DNA from: Cellulomonas sp. P24 | GTDB taxonomy: Bacteria; Actinomycetota; Actinomycetes; Actinomycetales; Cellulomonadaceae | Assembly (NCBI RefSeq): GCF_024704385.1 | Contig: NZ_JAJDFX010000002.1 | Span: 1,922,001 to 1,986,000 of the forward strand | Reading direction: 5' to 3' | Length of the DNA: 64,000 nucleotides | In this document: one piece after another, positions 8,169 through 15,273 of the stretch | Layout: every line of letters starts with the position of its first letter | Numbering within the stretch: position 1 is the stretch's first letter | Notes under the pieces: model-generated | Databases searched by the model: none | Told to the model about the DNA's origin: nothing | What the model saw: the letters and a program-made list of their open reading frames with translations, nothing else | Position numbers and translations under genes: made by a program

Positions 8169-8237
8169 CTCCGTCAACTGGAGCGATCCGGCGCGACACG
8201 CCCGCGTGTCGCGCGCGGATCGCTCCAGTTGACGGAG
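8169..8237. repeat. Long palindromic repeat, copy 2, overlapping the SARP C-terminus
   Basis: Perfect 22-base arms (8169-8190 and 8216-8237) plus an inner stem of 10 bases with loop CCCG; inner core GACACG-CCCG-CGTGTC as in the other copies. The repeat covers the last 20 or so codons of the SARP gene, so the protein's tail after LRLSV is repeat-encoded. It would also form a terminator-like hairpin for that gene. Confidence 0.88.
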
Positions 8238-8956
8238 AGGCGGAGGGTTTCGGCGGAGGGGCCGAGGCCGGTCTCGCGGGTCAGGACCTCGCAGCACTCG
8301 TCGTAGGCGTGCCGGGCCTCGGCGCGGTTGCCCTCGGCCAGGTGGATGCGGATCACCGCGCGGTGCGCGCTCTCCCGCAGCGCGTCGGCGCGCAGGGCCG
8401 CGAGCGCGGCCTCCATCGCCATCCCGTACATCCCCTGCGTGGCCAGCTGCGACGCCAACGTCTCGAGGACGTGCAGCCGCAGCTGGCGCAGTCGCTCCCG
8501 GTCGATCACGAGCCACTCGTCGTTCCAGTCCGGCAGCAGGTCCCCCTCGACGTACTGCAGCCCGGGGGCGTCGAGCAGGAGGCTCGCGCGACCGTCCATG
8601 ACGTCGTGAGCGGTCCGCACCAGACGCGCGACGTCGACCTCGACGTCCGGCGCCAGGTCGAGGGAGTCGTGGCCGGAGACCAGCAGCCCGGGTGCCGTCT
8701 GGTTGGCCCGCCAGATCGCGGTGCGCAGGCTCGCGAGCGCACGGAGCTCGGTGGTCTCCGGCCACAGCGAGCCCGCGAGCCGGCTCCGCCCGCACCGGCC
8801 CCGGAGCGCGAGCAGGGAGATGATCCGCTGGGTGCTCGCCGGGACGGTCAGGTCCTCGCCGTCGACCGTGAGGCGGAAGCCACCCAGCAAGGTCACGCGT
8901 CGACGCGACCCCGTCGACGCGCGGGGACGAAGGTCGACGACCTGAGCACTTTCCAT
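8174..8956 (-). CDS. SARP-family transcriptional regulator with BTAD domain
   Basis: Probable activator of the eCIS genes. The 260 residues have the two SARP domains: an OmpR-like winged helix (about 20-95; RRRVTLLGGFRLTVDGEDL opens it, then TQRIISLLALRG and ALASLRTAIWRAN) and a bacterial transcriptional activation domain (about 105-250; DVARLVRTAHDVM, LRLHVLETLASQL, LRESAHRAVIRIHLAEGN, AYDECCEVLTRETGLGPS). It is a small single-module SARP. ATG 8956 follows a GGGGGTGGAC stretch. It is divergent from the tube adaptor gene, and the shared spacer carries SARP-type 11-base direct repeats. Its last residues are encoded by a palindromic repeat, so the tail is probably not conserved. Confidence 0.88.
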   Translation of the reverse strand: MESAQVVDLRPRASTGSRRRVTLLGGFRLTVDGEDLTVPASTQRIISLLALRGRCGRSRLAGSLWPETTELRALASLRTAIWRANQTAPGLLVSGHDSLDLAPDVEVDVARLVRTAHDVMDGRASLLLDAPGLQYVEGDLLPDWNDEWLVIDRERLRQLRLHVLETLASQLATQGMYGMAMEAALAALRADALRESAHRAVIRIHLAEGNRAEARHAYDECCEVLTRETGLGPSAETLRLSVNWSDPRATRGRVAPDRSS

Positions 8957-9087
8957 GAGGTCCACCCCCTGACGTGCTGCGGACGGGTGCCCGGGTGCCC
9001 ACCATCCCGAACCACGGGGCATCGCGCAACAGGAGACGTTGGTCCCTTGTATCTGCGCCGGTCGGGGCGTCGATATGCCCGATTGCG

Positions 9088-9132
9088 TGTGACGTGCCTG
9101 TGACGGTCGAGTGACGCGACCGCAGCGACGAT
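9088..9132 (+). promoter_or_regulatory. SARP box and promoter of eCIS arm A
   Basis: Three heptamers GTGACGT (9089-9095), GTGACGG (9100-9106) and GTGACGC (9111-9117) are spaced exactly 11 bases apart, one helical turn. Nine bases after the last comes GACGAT (9127-9132), a -10-like hexamer. Its distance to the ATG at 9139 fits a transcript starting at the initiation codon, in line with the missing ribosome binding site. SARP activators are known to bind 11-base-periodic direct repeats about 8 bases upstream of -10. Confidence 0.7.
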
Positions 9133-9138
9133 CCGGCC

Positions 9139-9801
9139 ATGGGCGGTTACCCGGGAAGTCCTCGCACGCTGCGCGGCGCGATCGTCGCCGTCGACCCGTT
9201 GAGCCCGCTCTCGCGCATCGTGGTCTTCCAGTACAACCCCGACTCGGTCACCCGCACCTTGCGCCCCCGCGCCTCGAGCGGCGGGGCGAGCGGTGGCGGC
9301 GCCCAGGCGACCGACACGCACCGGATCTGGGGGGCACCGCAGGAGACCGTCACCATGACGGTCGAGCTCGACGCGACCGACGGGCTCGAGACCGGTGACC
9401 CCCTGGCCGCGAGCCTCGGCGTGCTCCCCCAGCTCTCCGCCCTCGAGATGCTGCTCTACCCGAGCGTCGCCCAGGTGATCGTCAACACCGGCCTGCTGCT
9501 CGCCGGCACGATCGAGGTTCTGCCGCCCGAGAGCCCGCTCACCGTCCTCGTGTGGGGACCGGGCCGAGCCGTCCCGGTGATGGTCGAGTCGTTGACGATC
9601 ACCGAGCAGGCGTTCGACACGGCGCTCACACCGATCCGCGCGAGCGTCGAGCTCGGAGTGCGCGTGCTCACGTACTCGGACCTGCCCGCCACCGACCCCG
9701 GCTACGCGCTGTTCCTCGTGCACCAGGTCCTCAAGGAGACCACCGCGTCGATCGCCGGCGTGAGCGGTGCGGTGTCCGCGACCGTCGCCCTGGGAGGCTG
9801 A
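9139..9801 (+). CDS. eCIS tube-baseplate adaptor (Afp7/Cis7-like, CIS tube protein)
   Basis: Joins the inner tube to the spike in contractile injection particles. The 220 residues open with the family's typical strand IVVFQYNPDSVTRTLRPR, followed by PQETVTMTVELDATDG and a central PQLSALEMLLYPS helix, matching the CIS_tube domain found at this place in Afp, PVC and Streptomyces clusters. In Afp7 a LysM domain is attached; here LysM is in the next small gene. It is the first gene of arm A. There is no ribosome binding site before ATG 9139; a promoter fit suggests a leaderless message. Confidence 0.85.
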   Translation: MGGYPGSPRTLRGAIVAVDPLSPLSRIVVFQYNPDSVTRTLRPRASSGGASGGGAQATDTHRIWGAPQETVTMTVELDATDGLETGDPLAASLGVLPQLSALEMLLYPSVAQVIVNTGLLLAGTIEVLPPESPLTVLVWGPGRAVPVMVESLTITEQAFDTALTPIRASVELGVRVLTYSDLPATDPGYALFLVHQVLKETTASIAGVSGAVSATVALGG

Positions 9802-9802
9802 C

Positions 9803-10102
9803 GTGACCGGTCCGGGTCGGTACGACGACGTCGACGTCGCGACCACCGAGGTGCCCGACGGGATCGGCGGCACGCGCGAGGTCCGCTACCTGCGCCGGCG
9901 GCGGCCACCTGCGACGCCGACGCTCCCGCCGCTCGCCCACCACCGCGTCGCGGACGACGACCGGCTCGACCTGATCGCCTCCCGCTACCTCGGCGACCCG
10001 CTCGCGTCCTGGCGCGTGGCCGACGCGAACGCCGCCCTGGACCCGCAGGAGCTCACCGCCGCACCGGGCGTCGTCCTCACGGTGCCGACCCCGGAGGCCT
10101 GA
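9803..10102 (+). CDS. LysM-domain eCIS protein
   Basis: A 99-residue protein whose C-terminal half is a LysM fold (HRVADDDRLDLIASRYLGDP then WRVADANAALDPQEL and GVVLTVPT). In phage tails and eCIS, LysM domains next to the tube adaptor help attach tube to baseplate; they need not bind peptidoglycan. The GTG at 9803 follows the previous stop by one base with GGGAGG overlapping that gene's end. The longer open frame from 9767 lies inside the previous gene and was rejected. Confidence 0.85.
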   Translation: MTGPGRYDDVDVATTEVPDGIGGTREVRYLRRRRPPATPTLPPLAHHRVADDDRLDLIASRYLGDPLASWRVADANAALDPQELTAAPGVVLTVPTPEA

Positions 10103-10103
10103 C

Positions 10104-11243
10104 GTGGCGTCCCTCGGCACGCACCTGACCGTCCTCGCCGGCCCGACGGTCCCGCTCCCGCTGCCCGGACCGCTCGCCGGGCGGCTCCGCTCGGCCACCG
10201 TCCGCGAGACCGACACCGAGCGCTCCGCGTTCACGCTGACGTTCGACGCCGGGCGCTCGGGACCGGGTGCCGCGTTCGACCTGCCGATGCTCACGACGTC
10301 GCCGCTGCGCCCCGGCGCGCGTGTGAGCCTGCTGCTGACCGTCGGCGCGATCCCGACGGTGCTCGCCGACGGGTTCGTCACGCAGGTCGAGCTCACCCCC
10401 GGTCAGGCGGCGGGCGGTGCCGAGCTCGTGATCACCGGCGAGGACGTCTCGTGGCTGCTCGACAAGGAGGAGGTCAACCGCGAGCGCCCGCTCGACGACT
10501 ACCCGCAGGTGCTCGCGATCCTCGCGCCGTACGCGGCGCACGGCGTGATCCCGATGGCGCTCCCGCCGATGGACATGGATCCCCCGCTGCCGATCGAGCG
10601 GGTCCCGCAGCAGCGCTCCACCGACCTGCAGCAGCTCGTCGACATGGCCGAGCGGCACGGGTACGTCACCTACGCGATCCCCGGCCCCGCACCCGCGACC
10701 AGCACGTTCTACTGGGGGCCACCGGTCCGGGTCGGCGTGCCGCAGCCCGCGATCACGATCGACCAGCCGCCGTACACGAACGTCACGTCGCCGCCGACGT
10801 TCCGCCTCGACGCGTTGTCGCCCGTGCAGGTGCAGGGCCGCGACCAGGACGCACGCACCAACACCGACCTGCCGGTGCGCACCGTGCCGCCGCTGCGGAT
10901 CCCGCTCTCGGCGATGCCGCTGTGGGCCACGAACGCGGGCGACACGCGGATCCGGCTCGTCGAGCAGTCCGGGTCCTCCCCCGTCAGCACGATCGCGCGC
11001 GCCCAGGCGGAGGTGGACCGTCGGGCCGACGCGGTGGTCGGCGAGGGGCAGCTCGACGGCGCCCGCTACCGGGGGGTGCTCCGACCTCGCGGGCTCGTCG
11101 GCGTGCGCGGGGCCGGCTGGTCGCACGACGGCCTGTGGTACGTCCGACGCGTCGAGCACCGGCTCGCCCCCGGCTCGTACACGCAGAGCTTCACGATCGC
11201 CCGCGACGGCTACGGGTCGACGGTCCCGGCGGTGCTGCCATGA
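10104..11243 (+). CDS. eCIS spike base protein (GpD/VgrG gp27-like)
   Basis: Forms the hub base of the puncturing spike. The 379 residues match late-control D/VgrG-gp27-like proteins: an N-terminal tube-like barrel (RSATVRETDTERSAFTLTF), a second barrel (FVTQVELTPGQAAGG... ITGEDVSWLLDKEE), and the conserved RSTDLQQLVDMAERHGYVTY helix that marks GpD. It ends with the beta domain LAPGSYTQSFTIARDG. In Afp8 and VgrG this part is fused to the OB-fold spike; here the spike is the next separate gene. The GTG start follows the LysM gene by one base. Confidence 0.82.
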   Translation: MASLGTHLTVLAGPTVPLPLPGPLAGRLRSATVRETDTERSAFTLTFDAGRSGPGAAFDLPMLTTSPLRPGARVSLLLTVGAIPTVLADGFVTQVELTPGQAAGGAELVITGEDVSWLLDKEEVNRERPLDDYPQVLAILAPYAAHGVIPMALPPMDMDPPLPIERVPQQRSTDLQQLVDMAERHGYVTYAIPGPAPATSTFYWGPPVRVGVPQPAITIDQPPYTNVTSPPTFRLDALSPVQVQGRDQDARTNTDLPVRTVPPLRIPLSAMPLWATNAGDTRIRLVEQSGSSPVSTIARAQAEVDRRADAVVGEGQLDGARYRGVLRPRGLVGVRGAGWSHDGLWYVRRVEHRLAPGSYTQSFTIARDGYGSTVPAVLP

Positions 11244-11283
11244 GCCGCCGCCGGTCGCGGGCCACGACGAGCGAAGGGCTGCC

Positions 11284-11799
11284 ATGACGAGCCCGACCGG
11301 ACCACGCCGCTACTACGGCAAGTACCGCGGCACGGTGACGAACAACCTCGACCCGATGCAGCAGGGCCGCGTGCAGGTCTCGGTGCCGCGCGTCCTCGGC
11401 GACGGGACGCTCGCGTGGGCCATGCCGTGCGTGCCGTACGCGGGCAACGGCGTCGGGCTGTTCGCGGTGCCGCCCGTCGGCGCGAACGTGTGGGTCGAGT
11501 TCGAGGGGGGCGACCTCGACCGGGCGATCCTCGCCGGCTGCTTCTGGGGTGTCGGCGAGGTCCCGGCGAGCCCGGCGATCGCGGAGATGAAGGTGTGGAA
11601 GACCGACGGCATCTCGCTCGAGCTCAGCGACCTGCCCGGTGCCGGCGGGCTGACGATCTCGGTGGGGCCGCCCGCGGTGCCGGTCCCGATGACGGTGTCC
11701 TGCACGGCCTCCGGGATCGAGCTGTCGATCGGCGCGTCGAAGGTCGTGCTGTCCGCGGCCTCGGTGTCGGTCAACAACGGCGCGCTGGAGGTGATCTGA
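11284..11799 (+). CDS. eCIS spike OB-fold protein (gp5/VgrG-like)
   Basis: Central spike protein, 171 residues. The N-terminal gp5 OB-fold is clear: YYGKYRGTVTNNLDPMQQGR, then VQVSVPRVLG, AMPCVPYAG and the classic VGANVWVEFEGGDLDRAILAG (about 75-95). The C-terminal part (GGLTISVG, IELSIGASKVVLSAASVSVNNGALEVI) is a short repetitive beta-strand tail like a needle beta-helix. With the preceding GpD-like gene it makes up what is one VgrG-like protein in other systems. Its stop overlaps the next gene's ATG (TGATG). Confidence 0.88.
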   Translation: MTSPTGPRRYYGKYRGTVTNNLDPMQQGRVQVSVPRVLGDGTLAWAMPCVPYAGNGVGLFAVPPVGANVWVEFEGGDLDRAILAGCFWGVGEVPASPAIAEMKVWKTDGISLELSDLPGAGGLTISVGPPAVPVPMTVSCTASGIELSIGASKVVLSAASVSVNNGALEVI

Positions 11800-12116
11800 T
11801 GCCGGCTCCGCTCGTCCAGCAGGGCGCGACGGTGCTGTGCGCCCACGGCGGCCAGGCCCAGCCGACCGTCCCGAGCCCGCGCGTCACCCTCGGGGGCCAG
11901 CCCGCGCTCCTGCTTCCGCCGCCGTGGACGATCGCCGGCTGCACGTTCCCGCCCAACGCCGGTGGGCCGTGCGCGACCGCGATGTGGAGCGTCGGGACCG
12001 TCCGCGTCACCTCGATGGGTCAGCCGCTCGTGATCGCGACCGGGACCGCGACGTGCGTCCCGACCGGGGTGCCGCTCATGGTCGTCGTCGCCCAGCCGAG
12101 GGTGCAGGCGACATGA
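11799..12116 (+). CDS. PAAR-like spike tip protein
   Basis: Small 105-residue protein expected to cap the spike, equivalent to Afp10/Cis10. It is rich in Gly, Pro and short beta-strands with cysteines (VLCAHGGQAQP, WTIAGCTFPP, GGPCATAMW, ATCVPTGVPL), the pattern of PAAR-like/DUF4280 tips, and sits directly after the OB-fold spike gene. The ATG at 11799 overlaps the previous stop; the stop overlaps the next ATG. No effector extension is present, so the tip seems purely structural. Confidence 0.75.
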   Translation: MPAPLVQQGATVLCAHGGQAQPTVPSPRVTLGGQPALLLPPPWTIAGCTFPPNAGGPCATAMWSVGTVRVTSMGQPLVIATGTATCVPTGVPLMVVVAQPRVQAT

Positions 12117-12514
12117 CCCACGTCGGCTTCCCGCTGCGGCTCGACACCCGGGGCCGCACCGCTCTCGTCGACGACGAGGAGTACCTGCGCGGCCTGGTCG
12201 AGCAGGTGCTCTTCACCCGACCCGGCGAACGCGTGAACCGGCCCGACCTCGGCAGCGGCGTGGACCGGCTGGTGTTCGCGCCGACGGACGACGCCCTCGC
12301 CCGGTCGACGTCGGCCCTGGTGCACGGGGCGCTGCAGCAGTGGCTCGGCGACCTGCTCCGCATCGACGAGGTCGACGTGCGCTCCCACGAGGCGACGCTC
12401 GAGGTCACGATCGTCTACTCGCCGCTGCAGGCGCCCGTGGGTGAGCGGCGGGTGCTGCGGGTGAGCAACGCGAGCGGCACATCGGGCACAGCAGGCACAG
12501 GGGGCGTGCCATGA
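12113..12514 (+). CDS. eCIS baseplate wedge protein (gp25-like)
   Basis: Small baseplate wedge protein of the GPW/gp25 family (Afp9/Cis9), 133 residues. It starts with the family pattern GFPLRLDTRGRTALVDDEEYLRGLVEQVLFTRPGERVNRPDLGSGVDRLVF broken here into pieces: LRLDTRGRTALVDDEEY, VEQVLFTRPGERVNRPDLG. The EPR-like motif of gp25 appears as RPGERVNRPDLG. In contractile systems this protein triggers sheath polymerisation. ATG 12113 overlaps the previous stop. The tail after LRVSN is a short Gly/Ser/Thr-rich extension. Confidence 0.9.
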   Translation: MTHVGFPLRLDTRGRTALVDDEEYLRGLVEQVLFTRPGERVNRPDLGSGVDRLVFAPTDDALARSTSALVHGALQQWLGDLLRIDEVDVRSHEATLEVTIVYSPLQAPVGERRVLRVSNASGTSGTAGTGGVP

Positions 12515-15273
12515 GCGTCACCGCGTCGTCGCCGGCGGACGAGACCGCGGCCCTGGTCGCCTCGGTCGACCGGGATGCCCGGCGCGCCCTCCTCGACGGC
12601 GCGCCGACCGCCCCCGACGGCATCGACTTCGTCGAGGTGCTCTCCAACCACGTCGGCAGCCCGGGGTACGTCGCCGGCGCCCCGGTGGCCCGCACGCTCG
12701 TCGTCCACCTGATGCGCGGACCCGTGCCGGCGGCGTGGGACGCGAGCCGCGTGGTGGTCGCCGGTGGCGTGCGCGCCGACCCGACGCTCAACCCGGTGGG
12801 GGTGGCGTGGGCGTACCCGGCGCCCGCCGTCACCGGGACCCCGGCCAACCCCGGGGGTGACCCGCTGCCGGGCGTGTCCGCAGCCGATCGCGACCTCGTG
12901 CGCGCCGCCGTCCCCGCCGGTCGTCGTGACCGTGCGCTCGTCGTGCGGACCACGACGCACGGCGACCTGTCCCGCTACCTGCTGCGGATCGTCGGACCGG
13001 GCGGGGTCGGTCTGCCGACCGAGCTCGACCCGCCGCTCGCGCAGGACGCGTTCGCGTTCTCGGTGGACTGCCCGTCGGACGCGGACTGCGCGGCGCCCGC
13101 GGACCAGCCGCCGACCACCGTCGAGTCGCCCGTCCTCGACTACCTCGCGCGCGACTACGAGCTTCTCCGCACCCGGCTCCTCGACCGGCTCGCCGCCCTG
13201 GTCCCCGGCTGGACCGACCGCAACCCCGCCGACGTCGCCGTCATGCTGGTCGAGCTGTTCGCCCAGCAGGGCGACCGCCTCGCCTACTGGCAGGACGCGA
13301 TCGGCGTCGAGGCCTACCTGACGACCGCCCGCCGTCGTCCCTCGGTGCGCCGGCACGCGCGGCTGCTCGGCTACGCGATGCACGACGGCTGCGCGGCCCG
13401 CACGTGGCTCGCGCTGACCACGGACACGACGTTCACCCTGCCGGCCCGCACCTCCGTCGCGGACACCGTGCCGGACGAGCGGGCCGGCTTCCCGAGCGGG
13501 CCGGGGCACCGCACCCCGGCCGCGGTCGTCGAGGTCGGCGGGGTCGTCATGGAGACGCTGCACCCGGTGGTCGTGCGACCGGCGCGCAACGCGATCCCGC
13601 TGCACACGTGGGAGGACCCGGTGCACGTGCTGCCGGCCGGCAGCACGTCGGCGTTCCTCGCGGTGCCGGCGGGTGAGGACCCGACGCTGCACCGTGGCGA
13701 CGTCGTGGTGCTGGCCGAGCTGGCGCCGGGGGGTGGCGCGGGTCCCGGGGGTTCCGGCTCCGGAGGCTCCGGCTCCGGGGGCTCCGGCTCCGGGGGCTCC
13801 GGCTCCGGCGGCTCGGCCGGTGGCGCGGTGAACGGCGACCCCGGGCGGCGGTACCCGGTACGCCTCGACCGGGAGCCGGTCACGCGCGCGGACGCGCTCG
13901 ACCCGGCCGTCACGGTGCTCGAGATCCGGTGGGGGGCGCAGGACGCCCTGCCGGGACCGCTCACGGTCGCCGAGCGCGGCCCGTCGGGGTCGCCGATCCC
14001 GCGCGCCGTCGCGCTCGCCAACGTCGTCCTCGCCGACCAGGGGGCCTCGGTCGTCGACGAGCTCCTCGACCCGCCGCAGGTCGTCGAGGGAGCGCCGTAC
14101 CGCCCGCGCACCCGCCGCCCGCACCTGGCGTTCACGGACCCGACCGGCACGAACGCCGACGGCACCGACCCGGGCGGCACGGGTTCGGGCGGCACGGGGT
14201 CAGGCGGCACGGGGTCAGGCGGCACCAGCGGGACGACGTCGGCCACGCCCAGCGCCGCAGCCGCGCTGCACCCCGACCCGCGTCGGGCCCGCGCCGCGCT
14301 CACGCTCGACGACGGCACCCGCACCTGGACCGCGCAGCCGGACCTGATCGCGAGCGGTCGGCTCGACCCGCACGTCGTCGTCGAGACCGAGGAGGACGGC
14401 GTCGCCCGGCTCCGGTTCGGCGACGGGACGGCCGGCCGACGCCCTGCGATCGGCGCGGTGCTGCGCGCCACCTACCGCGTCGGCGCGGGCGCGCAGGGGA
14501 ACGTCGCCGCGGGCCGTCTGACGTTCGTGCTCGATCGACCCGACGGGACGTCCCCCGTCCCGTCGGGCGCGGTCGTCGACGTGTGGAACCCGGTGCGCGC
14601 CACCGGCGGCACCGACCCGGAGCCGCTCGAGGCCGTGCGCCAGCTCGCGCCGTACGCGTTCCGGCACCAGCTCCGGGCGGTCACCTCCCCCGACTACGCC
14701 GCCGTCGCCGAGGCGCAGGACGGCGTGCAGCGGGCGGTGGCGCGGCGCCGGTGGACGGGCTCCTGGTACGCGCAGGAGGTCACGGTCGACCCGGTCGCCG
14801 CCCGCGCGGAGGACCCGACCGTCCCGGCGTCGGTGCTCACGGCGCTCGAGACCCGGCGCATGGCCGGGGTGGACGTCGAGGTCGCCCGACCGGTCGACGT
14901 GCCGCTGCACCTGGTGCTCGACGGCTGCGTGTCCCCCGGGTACCTGCGGCCGGACGTCGAGGCCCAGCTCCTCGATGCGCTCTCGTCGCGCGTGCTGCCG
15001 AGCGGTCGCCGGGGGTTCTTCCACCCGGACGCGTTCACGTTCGGCCAGCCGCTGTACCTGTCCGACGTCGTCGCCGCCGCGATGGCGGTGCCCGGGCTCG
15101 ACTGGGTGCAGGTCACGACGTTCGCGCGGTCCGGCGCGCCCGTGCGCGAGAGTGCCCGTGCCCTTGCCGCCGGGGTGATCACCGCGGCACCCCGCGAGGT
15201 GCTGCGCTGCGACTCGGACCCGAACAACCCGGAGAACGGCCGCGTCGACCTCGTGCTGCGAGGTGGGTCGTGA
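12511..15273 (+). CDS. eCIS baseplate J-like protein (Afp11/Cis11-like)
   Basis: Large baseplate wedge protein, 920 residues, related to phage baseplate J/gp6. Recognisable parts: PVLDYLARDYELLRTRLLDRL followed by ADVAVMLVELFAQQGDRLAYWQDAIGVEAYL, the hallmark of eCIS putative baseplate assembly proteins, and near the end LRFGDGTAGRRPAIGAVLRATYRVGAGAQGN with VTSPDYAAVAEAQDGVQRA, typical of the J domain (the quoted runs are split by residues between them). Two Gly/Ser/Thr-rich linkers interrupt it. ATGA overlap with the gp25 gene and GTGA overlap with the next gene. Confidence 0.88.
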   Translation: MSVTASSPADETAALVASVDRDARRALLDGAPTAPDGIDFVEVLSNHVGSPGYVAGAPVARTLVVHLMRGPVPAAWDASRVVVAGGVRADPTLNPVGVAWAYPAPAVTGTPANPGGDPLPGVSAADRDLVRAAVPAGRRDRALVVRTTTHGDLSRYLLRIVGPGGVGLPTELDPPLAQDAFAFSVDCPSDADCAAPADQPPTTVESPVLDYLARDYELLRTRLLDRLAALVPGWTDRNPADVAVMLVELFAQQGDRLAYWQDAIGVEAYLTTARRRPSVRRHARLLGYAMHDGCAARTWLALTTDTTFTLPARTSVADTVPDERAGFPSGPGHRTPAAVVEVGGVVMETLHPVVVRPARNAIPLHTWEDPVHVLPAGSTSAFLAVPAGEDPTLHRGDVVVLAELAPGGGAGPGGSGSGGSGSGGSGSGGSGSGGSAGGAVNGDPGRRYPVRLDREPVTRADALDPAVTVLEIRWGAQDALPGPLTVAERGPSGSPIPRAVALANVVLADQGASVVDELLDPPQVVEGAPYRPRTRRPHLAFTDPTGTNADGTDPGGTGSGGTGSGGTGSGGTSGTTSATPSAAAALHPDPRRARAALTLDDGTRTWTAQPDLIASGRLDPHVVVETEEDGVARLRFGDGTAGRRPAIGAVLRATYRVGAGAQGNVAAGRLTFVLDRPDGTSPVPSGAVVDVWNPVRATGGTDPEPLEAVRQLAPYAFRHQLRAVTSPDYAAVAEAQDGVQRAVARRRWTGSWYAQEVTVDPVAARAEDPTVPASVLTALETRRMAGVDVEVARPVDVPLHLVLDGCVSPGYLRPDVEAQLLDALSSRVLPSGRRGFFHPDAFTFGQPLYLSDVVAAAMAVPGLDWVQVTTFARSGAPVRESARALAAGVITAAPREVLRCDSDPNNPENGRVDLVLRGGS
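13732..13827 (+). repeat. Gly/Ser linker repeat inside the baseplate J-like gene
   Basis: Tandem 12-base units (ggctccgg(g/c)ggc-type) encode repeated GSGGSGSGGS pentads, a flexible linker between two folded parts of the 920-residue protein. The unit length keeps the frame. A second, separate array is at 14159-14235. Confidence 0.85.
14159..14235 (+). repeat. Gly/Thr linker repeat inside the baseplate J-like gene
   Basis: Units of the type ggcacggg(g/t)tc(a/g)ggc encode GTGSGG repeats, a second flexible linker in the same protein just before HPDPRRARAALTLDDG. Frame is preserved. Confidence 0.82.
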
